A stretch of DNA of 64,000 nucleotides from Hirundichthys speculiger. Its lineage: Eukaryota > Chordata > Actinopteri > Beloniformes > Exocoetidae. The position numbers and the translations under genes were made by a program. This document shows positions 54,455 through 64,000 of this stretch, piece by piece. Under the pieces are notes generated by a model. That model saw nothing but the letters and a program-made list of their open reading frames with translations, ran no database searches and was not told the origin of the DNA. Location of the stretch: NCBI GenBank assembly GCA_018398805.1, contig JAGFBZ010000333.1, positions 1 to 64,000 on the forward strand, written 5' to 3'. Within the stretch, counting starts at the first letter, position 1; every line of letters starts with the position of its first letter.

Positions 54455-57400
54455 TAGGGCTGGGCGATATGGCAAAAAAAGTGATCACGATTTTTTTCCC
54501 ATATTGAATGATCTCGATTATTAATCACGATTTTTTAAATCAGAAGATCCCCCCTCCCTTCTGGAATAAAATAGAAAGAAACCAGAGATTAGTTGTTTTT
54601 TTTTTATTAACAAATAAAGCAAATAGCATGTTTTAACAAGAGCCATATAGAAAATGGCACAACAAACAGGTAGTTTTAAGCAGTTTAAAAAAGTTTCAAG
54701 TAGTTTTAGCAGACAAAAAAAATCTTCATGATCATTTAAAATGTAAACCAACCAAAAAAGTGCAAGTGAGTGAACTGTAAAACCTGCAGAACTGTGAACA
54801 AAAACAGTGCACAGAATACCAAGCCACTAATATTGTTGAACATAGGTATTCATATGCAACATGGATAGTCAAACAAACAGAAACAACTCTGACAGTTCAC
54901 ATCAAATTATTTTAGCAGCCACCAAAATCTCCACCATAGTCAATATTCAAAAATGTAAACAAACAGTTGTGCTTCCTAGAGGGAAGTGAAATGCAAAATC
55001 TGCAGAATTGTGAATTAACACAGCACTCAGAACACCAAGCAAATATCTTAAATCTAAATCTATAAATATAAATGACTACACAGTATGTATAACATACAGT
55101 AGGTATTCCTTATCAACAACTCTGATTCATAGGTAACAGGTATTGAAACAGACAAAAAAAAACAGCTCTGACATCTCACATCAAATTGTATTAGCGGACA
55201 GCAAAAACCTCCTTGATCAGTATTCAAAAATGTAAAAAACAGTTTTACCAACTGGAAAAAGTGCAACTATATTAACAAATATTTTAACAAGTAGTCAGTG
55301 CCATGCAAGGACTAAGCTGAATCTAGTGCACATCATTCAGGATCTATTGTGAGGTTTTTGGCCAGAAAGACAAGTCTGTCCACAGCATCTGGCTTTAAAG
55401 CTGCCCTGTGGCAGGTAACAATATTGCCACCTGTGCTAAAAGCTCTCTCTGAGGGCGAGCTAGTGGCAGGTATGCAAAGGTACCGCTTTGCAAGAAGGCT
55501 CACCTTGAAGTATGCTGTACAGTGGGTCTTCCACCATTCCAGAGGATTGGTGTCACTGTCTGCATTTGCAGATTGCAAGTAACTGTTCAGTTCAGCCTCA
55601 ACAGCCTGGTGGTCTGTGAAGCCAGCAGTAGCAACTGGCCTTTTGAAAAACCTGCCAAGTGTCTTTTTGTGGATGACTGGTGCAGCTGAAGTTGATGCTT
55701 CTGATTGAGCATTAGGGCTAGCTAGACTGTGAGCTCTTCCATTCATCCAGTATCTGCAAGACGGCATTGACCCGCACAGCCTCTATTTTGTCAGCCTGGA
55801 TGTAGTGGGTCTTAAAGCGAGGATCAACAAGGGTCGCCATGCTTAGGAGGTCATCAGTAGCATCATCACTGAATTTCTCATTCAAATATGTAATGACAGC
55901 AGTCTTGATGGCCTTGGTAAGCTCTGCGTCATCATCTTCTGGCTTCAAGACTTCCTCATTGAAAAGCTGAAGGACCGGTTTCACACATGAGACACTGACA
56001 TATGCTTCACCAGAAAGGGCGTCAGTGAAGTCTGCAAGTGGATTTAGGGCCTTGTGGACAGATTCCAATACCTCAACATCTTGCCATGTGGGAACGAGGT
56101 GCCTGCTTTTTCTGTCAGCAGACAACACTTTTGCAATAGCCTTCTCCTGCTCCAGTACTCGCGCTATCATGGCATAACGGGACCCCCACCTGGTAGGGGA
56201 TTCGGTGATTAACCTGTGTTTAGGGAGCTCCAGGTCATCTTGAGCAGTTGCTAGTGCTCTTTTCTTTTTCCACGAGTAAGAAAAAGCACTGACCACTTTC
56301 TTGCAAACGCTGACAGCCCTGTCAATTCTCCGGTCCTTCATACTGCCTTCTAGAGGAGAAAGAAAGAAAGAAAAGATTCAATCAGTTATGAAATACTCAA
56401 TATAATAATTTTAAATGCTGTTTTTTTTTCAAACAACAAGAAAATAAATTGGCGCTAGTGAATAAGAATAATGTAGTGAATGACAATACTATTTTGTTAT
56501 TAACCTGTAGGTGGCATTATAGGCTCTAATATTTAAGTAGTAGCAGAGGATATTACATACTTCAAATGTTTTCATGTCTGAGGGTGATCATAACAATATG
56601 CAAAACTAGCCAAGCTAACCTATCGTGAGAGGTTGTACTTTAACTATCATTTTCTGATCTATTTTACTATTTTTAATATAATTAATTTCATTATTTACTT
56701 TTCATTGAAGCACACAGTCATTGGAGTCAGACCAAGCATTTCACTATGATTGTACCATGTACAATAAATATAAATAAATAATAAACATTTGTTTTGATTT
56801 GATTTAGACAAGGCTACTAACAGACCTAAAATCCTTTTACCATTTTACTTTCAACAACTATTGCTACACTGTGATATAGCATCAGAAAGAATATAAAAAT
56901 AAAGATAGGCTACAATAAATTTCAAAAGTTCGTTTAGGGTATATTTACCAATAGCTGTGTTTAGCCGGTGACCGAAGAACTGCAAGCGAGTCCATCCTTT
57001 CAGAGCCACAGCCTTGACGATGTTTGCACCGCTGTCTGTGGTGATGCACACCTGTCGGTCTTCACTAAGGCCCCAAGATTCCAGCGCATCCTCAAGTCCC
57101 TGGCAAATTATTTCAGCTGTGTGGTCATCCGGAAAATACACCGTCTGCAGGCATGTCCTTTGCAGAGCCCACTCCTCATCAATGTAGTGTATCGTCAGAC
57201 TCAAATAGGGCTCAGACGTGCGACTAGACCACATGTCAGAGGTGGTCGCGAAATGCTTGATATCTTGGAGCCGGGTTTCCAACTTGTTACGGCATTTTTC
57301 ATAAAGCCGTGGGATGGCAGTCTGAGAAAAATATTTTCTGCTAGGGATTTCGTACCTCTGGTCCAGCACGTTTAGCAGATATTTAAATCCAGTTCGCTCA

Positions 57401-58157
57401 ACTGTTGAGAGCGGCATCATATCCTTGGCTAGGCAAAAAGAGACTGCGTGTGTTATTGCTCTATTCCTTTTGGACTGTTTCTCGTATGGCGTAATGGCTG
57501 CAAAGGAGGACACGATTGTTGTTGAAGTTTTGGTCCCGTGGCTGCACCGCTGGTACCAGGTCTGCGTGCTGAACGCACAGGCTGAGCTCGCATTCTCATA
57601 CTATCCGAGTAGTCACTTGGATGGTATTTTTTTAAGTGATTAAAAAGGTTCGTTGTATTGCCAGTCTTAGAAGACACTAGTCGCCGGCATAACTTACATA
57701 CCGGCTTCGTCTGGTGGGTGTCACTTTGGCCGTATCCAAACCACCGCCACACCACTGACGTTGAGTAGCCTTTTTTATCCACAATGACTTCAGTCTCGGA
57801 GGACACCTCCATGTCATGTTCCTCCATGTCAACTTCAAATTCACTGCTTCCACCTTCGGCCATTGTTGTTGTCTTGTAGTTTTATTCTCTCTGGTCACGC
57901 TTGCTCCCACCGGTGCAGGGGAGGCAGATGTGACTAGTTTACTGCCTATGGTCATGCAACTTGCCGCGGCATGTCATGCGCATGATCAATTAATGCAGAC
58001 AGCGCGGTGCCAGGAAAGCGGGTTGTGATTGGTTGTCGTGCACTTTGCTGCAGCATGTTTTGCATGTGATCGAGAAACTATACCCACAGCTGATCACCGT
58101 GATCGAACTTAATTTGATCGTGATCACAAATCGAGATCGTATAATCGCCCAGCCCTA
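54455..58157 (-). mobile_element. hAT transposon, ZBED type, full-length but decayed
   Basis: The ends are TAGGGCTGGGCGAT and its complement ATCGCCCAGCCCTA. A perfect 8-bp target duplication CTTCATGG flanks it (54447-54454 and 58158-58165). The transposase gene on minus has recognisable exons and one intron. The distal noncoding part (54700-55320) holds imperfect direct repeats around AACTGTGAACAAAAACAG and CAGCACTCAGAACACCAAG. Confidence 0.93.
55333..57863 (-). pseudogene. ZBED1-like hAT transposase, two exons, frame-broken
   Basis: The gene starts at ATG 57863 (MAEGGSSEFEVDM). A BED zinc finger follows (VVWRWFGYGQSD, CKLCRR and HLKKYH). The frame changes near 57545, and the catalytic part continues with TSDMWSSRTSEPYLSLTIHY. 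A donor (GTAAAT) at about 56948 and an acceptor (CTCTAG) near 56354 bound an intron of about 600 bp. The second exon has RRIDRAVSVCKKVVSAFSYS and LITESPTRWGSRY. A second frame change near 55750 leads to the dimerisation end (LCIPATSSPSERAFSTGGN). The protein ends at 55333. This family gave rise to host ZBED1-type proteins. The copy is inactive. Confidence 0.82.
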
Positions 58158-58199
58158 CTTCATGGTGAAATGATCAACCGAAGCTCAGGCTTCCTTCAG

Positions 58200-58300
58200 A
58201 GATCTGACCTTGAACAGCGTCTGTGAAGGTCACTGGGAGGCCTGAAGGTCACCGGGAGGCTTGAAGGTCACCGGGAGGCCTGAAGGTCAACAGGAGGTGG
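58200..58300. repeat. 21-bp GAAGGTCACCGGGAGGCCT repeat
   Basis: About four units with small changes. Confidence 0.85.
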
Positions 58301-58872
58301 TCCAGCGGTGAAGTTTACCAGGATGAAAATGCTGATGTGCTGTTTTATATTTCTGCAGCCTGAATCAGAAACAGATCAGATGAAATCATTTCCAGCTGTT
58401 CTGTCGTTCTTATGTTTTTTTTTCCTTACTTGTTTCAAACCTTTGAACATTTCAAACTGGAAACTTGTCTCTTGTCCAGTAAGACCGTTTCAATGCATGG
58501 ACAGATGATGTCATTTTCTCTCTGAGACGTTCAGATCCTCTGCAGATGTGGAGGTGGAGCATTTCCCTGCAGCCTCGGAGGTCACATGGTGTCGGTGTGT
58601 GTGGGGGGCGAGGGGGGGAGGGTCCAGTCCGTTATCTCCCATCCGCTCGATAAACTGTAATCAGGATCCGCAGGATATTTGTGGATCAGCAGATGTTCTG
58701 CTCCTGCAGGTTGATCTTCTGAAGTACCTTCAATGCCTCGTTGGACCCACTGATCCTCCACCGCTGTAAACCAGTAAACCAGCTCTGGTCCCAGCAAACA
58801 TGGAGACAGATGGAGACGAGACGCTGAACAGGACCAGAGACATTGAAGTGGTGGGTCATTGCTCCAACACCT
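58301..58872. other. Gene-free region
   Basis: No supported gene was seen. Confidence 0.4.
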
Positions 58873-59205
58873 GACCTACCTGAGACGGACCTACCTGAGA
58901 CTGACCCACCTGAGATGGACCTTCCTGAGACGGACCTTCCTGAGACTGAGTTTCTCCAGTTCTCTGTCCTCAGACTCTGGTCCTCCAGTTCTGTCCTCAG
59001 TCTCTGGTCCTCCAGTTCTGTCCTCAGTCTCTGGTCCAGCAGTTCTCTGTCCTCAGTCTCTGGTCCAGCAGTTCTCTGTCCTCAGTCTCTGGTCCTCCAG
59101 TTCAGTCCTCAGTCTCTGGTCCAGCAGTTCTCTGTCCTCAGTCTCTGGTCCAGCAGTTCTCTGTCCTCAGTCTCTGGTCCTCCAGTTCTCTGTCCCCAGA
59201 CACTA
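58873..59205. repeat. 15-bp and 29-bp minisatellites
   Basis: About six ACCTACCTGAGACGG units (58873-58950) run into about eight units of TCTGGTCCTCCAGTTCTCTG plus TCCTCAGTC (58960-59205). Frames through it encode only the repeat. Confidence 0.9.
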
Positions 59206-59776
59206 ACGTCAGTCTGCTTTGTTGGTTTTTAGGCTTCTATCTGATAAATGATCCTCTTAGCGCCCCCTGCTGTTACTGAACAGGACCGACAGCTGTAGAC
59301 CGGTCCTGGTCCGGCCCTGGTCCTGGTGCTGCCTACTACTGACAGGCAGGATTAAGTTGAGTTTCTGATTGTGTAGAAACGTCAAACATTCAGATAGAAG
59401 AGTCCAACACAGATGTTACCAGATGTTAGCAGATGTTACAATATGTGTTTTCAAACCTCCACCAGATCAACCATCCAGCTGTGAGATGAAAGCAGCTGCA
59501 GCAGTTTGTTTCAGCGGAGATCTCTAAAGGCTGGACCAGCTCGCTGATGGGCGGGGACAGGTGCGACATGTCATCAGCCCTCTAAGTATAGACACCCCCC
59601 CCACCCCAGCTCCCCCCAACTACCCCCAGCATTCCTGCCGCTCCTCTCTGATGGGATAACAACAACATCAGCAGCTCAGATGACGGACGCTGAAAATCAT
59701 CCCATCAACACACCAGAGGGACAACTGTCCTGTTTCTGTCCCTGCTGTGATTCATTTTACAAAGATGGAGCCAGAC
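59206..59776. other. Gene-free region
   Basis: No supported gene. C-rich sequence lies at 59585-59625. Confidence 0.4.
59258..59275 (-). promoter_or_regulatory. CTCF-like core motif
   Basis: On minus this reads TAACAGCAGGGGGCGCTA, a strong CTCF-type match. There is no nearby gene. Confidence 0.4.
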
Positions 59777-59960
59777 AGAAGCTCTGTGGTGAAAACCAAG
59801 AACCTCCATGAAACCATCTGGGTCAGAAGTCCTGTGGTGACCACCAAGAACCTCCATGAAACCATCTGGGTCAGAAGCTATGTGGTGACCACCAAGAACC
59901 TCCATGAAACCTTCTGGGTCAGAAGCTCTGTGGTGACCACCATGAAACCTTCTGGGTTGG
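59777..59960. repeat. 48-bp tandem repeat, about four units
   Basis: Units of TGGTGACCACCAAGAACCTC plus CATGAAACCATCTGGGTCAG. The last unit is shortened. Confidence 0.9.
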
Positions 59961-60185
59961 CTCCAGGTATCTAGAGGAGGTGGAGGGTCAGAGCCGTGGA
60001 GATGCCACTGATCCCAGGGTTGGTGTCTGCTCCCACAGAACCAACCAAGAAGGTCCAAAAACAGCCTGAGCAGAAACAGAGTTGACCTGAATTGTGAGTT
60101 AAACTTCTAGAGAACATTTCATGGACAAACCTCCAACCACAGAGATGGCGGTGCAGGTGTCCTCATATGGCCTTGTTCTGGTCCA

Positions 60186-60307
60186 TTCCACCGCAGCTGC
60201 CTGGAGGTCCACCGCAGCTGCCTGAAGGTCCGACGCAGCTGCCTGAAGGTCCGACGCAGCTGCCTGAAGGTCCACCGCAGCTGCCTGGAGGTCCACCGCA
60301 GCTGTCT
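60186..60307. repeat. 20-21-bp repeat (GTCCACCGCAGCTGCCTGAAG)
   Basis: Six units, some with GTCCGACGCAGC, start where the Tc1-like fragment breaks off. They seem to have expanded inside it. Confidence 0.9.
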
Positions 60308-60440
60308 GAAACATTTCCACCAGGTTGAGGTCTGGACTTTGACTAGAACATTCCAGAACCTTGATTCTTTTATTCCAAGTCCATTCTGATGTAGATCTGC
60401 AGATGTGTTTGGGATCAACATGAGTCACATGTCCCGTTTC
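60308..60440 (-). mobile_element. Tc1-like transposase fragment
   Basis: The minus frame reads KRIKVLECSSQSPDLNLVEM, the conserved SPDLNPIE region near the third catalytic residue of Tc1-like transposases, with changes. The rest of the transposase is absent. Confidence 0.65.
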
Positions 60441-60559
60441 CATCTGCCAGACAGGTGGACCTCAAACCATCTCTGCTCCACCAGGAGATGTTTCTGCTGC
60501 CGTCAGGTTACCAGAAACTCCGGAGACTCCGGCAAGTAAACGACGACATTTAAACGTAA

Positions 60560-61050
60560 AACCTGAACCAAACTGTGATTTTTATTTGTAAAAAAAAATG
60601 TTCTTTTTAGGGAACCAACAATAACTCAACATAAAGTTGTAATTTTATTTGATATTGCAACTAAATTAAAATATTAAATTAAAAGTAACAATTAATGCAA
60701 AAATGCTATTAATACAACAAAAGTTTTGATGTTGTGAAATTTAAAAATTTTTATATAGTCAAAATCTTTAGTTTTAGGACAAAAAGGCTGCAGTTTCACA
60801 AAATTAACAGTTTCAGCACAAAGTCAAAATTTTATGTCAAAAAGTCGTAATTTTGACAAAGTTCTGGTTTTATTAAAGTCATTATTCTATGACAAAAAGT
60901 CAAACAAAAATTTTTGATTTTTACAAGAAACGTGGAATTCTATAAAAGCTGCTGTTTTATGACAAAGTTTTTTTTTGGACAAAGTCGTAATTTTGACAAA
61001 GTTCTGATTTTATTTAAGTAAAAATTGATTTTCTTAATTAAAAAAAAGTT
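60560..61050. repeat. AT-rich quasi-repeat, tract 5
   Basis: Repeated GTCGTAATTTTGACAAAGTT-type words, the clearest of the five tracts (twice at about 60846 and 60985). Confidence 0.6.
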
Positions 61051-61344
61051 TCAACTGAAAACAAATGAAACAAATTTATCGTTTTCTTCAAGAAAAGTCT
61101 CTTTGTGGCGCCTTGTTAGCCGCTAACTTAAACGATCCGTCCAACGAGGTGATCTGGATGCCGTCTGAAAAATAGATGGTCACCAGGTTCTTAGAAAACT
61201 CCAGTACAGGTAATTAATTATTCGTTTTCTCATTTAAGCTTCCTGGTCCCAAACTGAAATGGACATAAAAACAGAGTGGGCGTGGCCAGACAGCAGAACA
61301 GAGAAGACCTGAAACATCTGAACTGGGTTAGAACATCTGGACTG

Positions 61345-61390
61345 CAGGACACACCTGGACACCTGGACACACCTGGACACCTGGACACGA
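61345..61390. repeat. CACCTGGACA short repeat
   Basis: About four CACCTGGACA(CA) units. Confidence 0.85.
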
Positions 61391-61495
61391 GCAGCTGATG
61401 CTGTAAAACTTTGAAAGACTGAACATTTCATTCAGTTTCCAGATGTTCCAGCTGTTCCTTCCAGTGACGTTAATGGACCTCCATCCCATCCAGAC

Positions 61496-61537
61496 ACCTG
61501 CACAGGTAGATTCCAGGTGGTGCTCAAGCTCCTCCCC
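61496..61537 (-). repeat. Dispersed 40-bp GC box, copy 4
   Basis: On minus this reads GGAGGAGCTTGAGCACCACC then TGGAATCTACCTGTGCAGGT. Confidence 0.6.
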
Positions 61538-61619
61538 TTTTTCCCTTCAACAAATATCTTTTCTGCATTTTTTTTATTATATTTTCAAATGTATAGATCG
61601 TTGTCTTGTTTTGTGACAG

Positions 61620-61715
61620 CTTCAGCCCAAGCATGACACCTCCACCACCGTGCTTCAGCAGGTCTGAGATGTTCCTGCTGGTCTCCAAACATGGTTCTGG
61701 TCTCTGGTCTCATGG
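61620..61715 (-). mobile_element. Tc1-like fragment, inverted counterpart of 32600-32700
   Basis: On minus this reads CTGAAGCACGGTGGTGGAGG then TGTCATGC, with the same GGAGACCAGCAGGA flank as the fragment at 32600. It is too short to hold a gene. Confidence 0.5.
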
Positions 61716-61885
61716 TTCTGGTCTCTAGTCTCATGGTTCTGGTCTCTGGTCTCATGGTTCTGGTCTCTGGTCTCATGGTTTTGGTCTCTCCAGACCTGCT
61801 TCTGGTCTCTGGTCTCATGGTTCTGGTCTCTGGTTTCATGGTTCTGGTCTCTGGTTTCATGGTTATGGTCTCATAGTTCTGGTCT
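61690..61885. repeat. 21-bp CTCATGGTTCTGGTCTCTGGT repeat
   Basis: About nine units, some shortened, appear to have grown from the edge of the Tc1-like fragment. Open frames on both strands are artefacts. Confidence 0.92.
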
Positions 61886-62002
61886 CTCCAGACCTGCTTC
61901 TGGTCTGGTCTCATTGGTCCAGAAGTCTGCTGTTTGCTCAGATGCAGTTTAGTGAAGCTCAGTTCTTCTCTTCTTCTCTTGGAGACCCTTCCAGACCAAC
62001 TG

Positions 62003-62060
62003 TTCTGGTTGGGTCTGGTTCAGTCTGGTTGGGTCTGGTTCAGTCTGGTTGGGTCTGGTT
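62003..62060. repeat. 20-bp CTGGTTGGGTCTGGTTCAGT repeat
   Basis: Three units. Confidence 0.85.
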
Positions 62061-62443
62061 CTGAGCCCTGTAGACGCTGAGATGGAAAAGACTCTGAGGG
62101 GTTAAATCTGCAGGACGTCGTCTCCTGGAAGGTTGTCAGTAATAACAGGTCGTCGCCGCCGCCTCCTCTGGAGGCAGGGAGCTGGATTGTAGATTTACAG
62201 GAACAGAAGTTGTATCTTCGTTCCCTCCTTCAGACAACACTGAAGCTTCCAGAAGTCAGCGTTTGTGTCATGGTGGTTCCGGTCCACCTGTCTGGCTGGA
62301 TTCACATAAACGACAGGTTTTATCTCTTCCAGCAAACACTGACTCTGTTAATCTTTTATGAGATGCTGTGAAGGAATTTTCTTAAAACAAACACATAAAA
62401 CAGGACGAGTCAACGGACTAACGAGGATCCTGTTAATCATTCT
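62061..62443. other. Gene-free region
   Basis: No supported gene was seen. Confidence 0.4.
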
Positions 62444-62631
62444 GTTAGCATGCTAAGGTTAGCAGCGGTCTGTCCAACGGCTGAGTCTCATCGATCCGAC
62501 AGACAAAGAGACAGTCACAAGTTTGAACAACGGATGGATCATAAAACATCAAACTTATCTCTCCAGAGATACAGAGTCTTTAAAGTTAAACTCAGTAAAG
62601 TCAGTTTGGATGGTGACATCATGGAGGTTGA
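62444..62631 (+). repeat. 190-bp dispersed repeat, copy 2
   Basis: Same sequence family as 36583-36779, from GGTTAGCAGCGGTCTGTCCA to GGTGACATCATGGAGG. Confidence 0.75.
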
Positions 62632-62924
62632 TTATTAAATAATTAACCCTTTACCACGTGTCTTCCCTGTTTCCTGTCTCTCCTTCACTTCTCTCCTTCA
62701 CTAGTGCCAAAATAAATAAATGATTAAATAACGAGTCCACTGGTTTTTCTCCAGTTCAGTTTGTTTTCCAGTCAGACTGGTTCCTAAAACTTCAAAATGT
62801 TTCTGGTTTGATTAAATGAGTTAAACTCATCCTATCATATTTAATCCAATACATTTAATATTTTTGTGTTTCCCAAATAGAAAAATGAGAAAAAATTAAG
62901 ACATGCAATGATTTCATTTTTAAA

Positions 62925-62992
62925 TAATAATAATAATAATAATAATAAAGTAGTAATAATAATATAATAACAATAATAACAATAATAATAAT
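62925..62992. repeat. (ATA/ATT)n microsatellite at the LINE tail
   Basis: About 68 bp of AAT-type triplets directly adjoin the 3' end of the Rex3 element and may be its tail. Confidence 0.85.
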
Positions 62993-64000
62993 ACCGTACC
63001 GTCTTCTTCCGCTTATCCGAGGTCGGGTCGCGGGGGCATCAGCCGGAGTAAGGAAGCCCAGACCCCCCTCTCCCCGGCCACTTCTTCCAGCTCCTCTGGG
63101 GGGATCCCAAGGCGTTCCCAGGCCAGCCGAGAGACATAGTCCCTCCAGCGTGTCCTGGGTCTTCCCCGGGGTCTCCTCCCAGTGGGACATGCCCGGAACA
63201 CCTCACCAGGGAGGCGTCCAGGAGGCATCCTAACCAGATGCCCGAGCCACCTCATCTGGCTCCTCTCGATGCGGAGGAGCAGCGGTTCTACTCTGAGCCC
63301 CCTCCCGGATGCTTCTCACCCTATCTCTAAGGGAGAGCCCGGCCACCCTGCGAAGGAAGCTCATTTCAGCCGCTTGTATCCGTGATCTTGTTCTTTCGGT
63401 CACTACCCAAAGCTCATGACCATAGGTGAGGGTGGGAACGTAGATCGACCAGTAAATCGAGAGCTTCACCTTCCGACTCAGCTCTCTCTTCACCACAACA
63501 GACTGGCGCAGCACCCGCATCACTGCAGATGCCGCACCGATCCGTCTGTCGATCTCCCGCTCCATCCTTCCCTCACTCGTGAACAAGATCCCGAGATACT
63601 TAAACTCCTCCACCTGGGGAAGGACCTCATCCCCAACCCGGAGAGGGCACTCCACCCTTTTCCGGCTGAGGACCATGGTCTCGGATTTGGAGGTGCTGAT
63701 TCTCATCCCAGCCGCTTCACAACCGGCTGCGAATCACTCCAGCGAGAGTTGTAGATCACGGCTCGATGAAGCCAACAGAACCACATCATCTGCAAATAGC
63801 AGAGACCCAATCCTGAGGCCACCGAACCGGATCCCCTCAACACCTCGACTGCGCCTAGAAATTCTGTCCATAAAAGTAATGAACAGAATCGGTGACAAAG
63901 GGCAGCCTTGGCAGAGTCCAACCCTCACTGGAAACGAATCCGACTTACTGCCGGCAATGCGGACCAAACTCTGGCACCGGTTGTACAGGGACCGGACAGC
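62993..64000 (-). mobile_element. Rex3-type RTE-clade LINE, 3' part
   Basis: The minus-strand element has its 3' end at about 62993 and runs past the window's right edge. The plus strand at 63891-63911 (CGGTGACAAAGGGCAGCCTT) matches the conserved Rex3 reverse-transcriptase region commonly used to detect this family in fish. Only the 3' half of the RT and the tail lie within the window. Confidence 0.8.
63013..63999 (-). pseudogene. Rex3 reverse transcriptase C-terminal part, frame-broken
   Basis: From the right edge the minus frame reads GLCQGCPLSPILFITFMD, then the catalytic FADD (about 63796-63785). A second frame carries KSETMVLSRKRVECPLRVGD and VEEFKYLGILFTSEG. A third carries MRWLGHLVRMPPGRLPGEVF and RTRWRDYVSRLAWERLG near the end. 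Frame changes fall near 63715 and 63280. The protein would nick and copy target DNA, but this copy is dead and partial. Confidence 0.75.

Noticed and set aside
61585..61914. Minus-strand frame of TMRPETR repeats
   Set aside because: It is a 21-bp minisatellite read in frame.

Overview
The window looks like a repeat-dense, gene-poor stretch of a ray-finned fish genome, probably a spiny-rayed teleost. This rests on the elements present: a Rex3-type RTE LINE, a Tx1/L1-type LINE, an L2-like LINE tail, fish Tc1-like fragments, BED-finger hAT elements, a fish-type Gypsy element, and one vertebrate Shaker channel gene. I see no rRNA, tRNA, CRISPR array or bacterial-style operon.

The only confident host gene is a Kv1 potassium channel on the minus strand (28027 to 26578). 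It is intronless and best matches Kv1.6 (kcna6) by its C-terminal tail. It is complete except for one extra base near 27801. A CpG-rich 5' region lies upstream and a 30-bp minisatellite lies downstream. A possible THAP-domain first exon (7331 to 7127) with an ETS/YY1-like promoter and a possible coding exon near 21.5 kb are weaker calls.

Layout: 1-6046 is a 42-bp palindromic minisatellite. 6.05-9.66 kb holds decayed DNA transposons, including an internally deleted element keeping two facing terminal exons, and a Tc1-like relic. 9.68-12.61 kb is a three-level nest: a hAT-like element with 8-bp target duplication holds a long-inverted-repeat element, which holds a PIF/Harbinger element. 12.6-20.04 kb is a 12/24-bp satellite with higher-order structure; a hAT-like end has been co-amplified three times inside it. 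20.07-21.19 kb is an L2-like LINE relic. 21.9-26.1 kb has a dispersed fish repeat, AT-rich simple sequence, a CpG-rich patch and minisatellites. After the channel gene, 28.9-37.5 kb holds miniature elements, microsatellites, a deleted hAT element (32876-33612) and a possible conserved noncoding block.

37.54-50.98 kb is a 16-bp-type minisatellite split by a Gypsy LTR retrotransposon (37850-50570, TGCAG duplication). That element was itself hit by a nearly full-length L1-type LINE in its 5' part and by a hAT element (47813-50397, ATCTATAC duplication) just before its 3' LTR. 54455-58157 is another hAT element of the ZBED type (CTTCATGG duplication), with a recognisable intron. From 58.2 kb to the end are many short tandem repeats, Tc1-like scraps, and a truncated Rex3 on the minus strand that runs off the window.

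The genes do not form a pathway. The organising theme is serial insertion of mobile elements into tandem repeats, followed by local amplification. All element names come from motif reading without database search.
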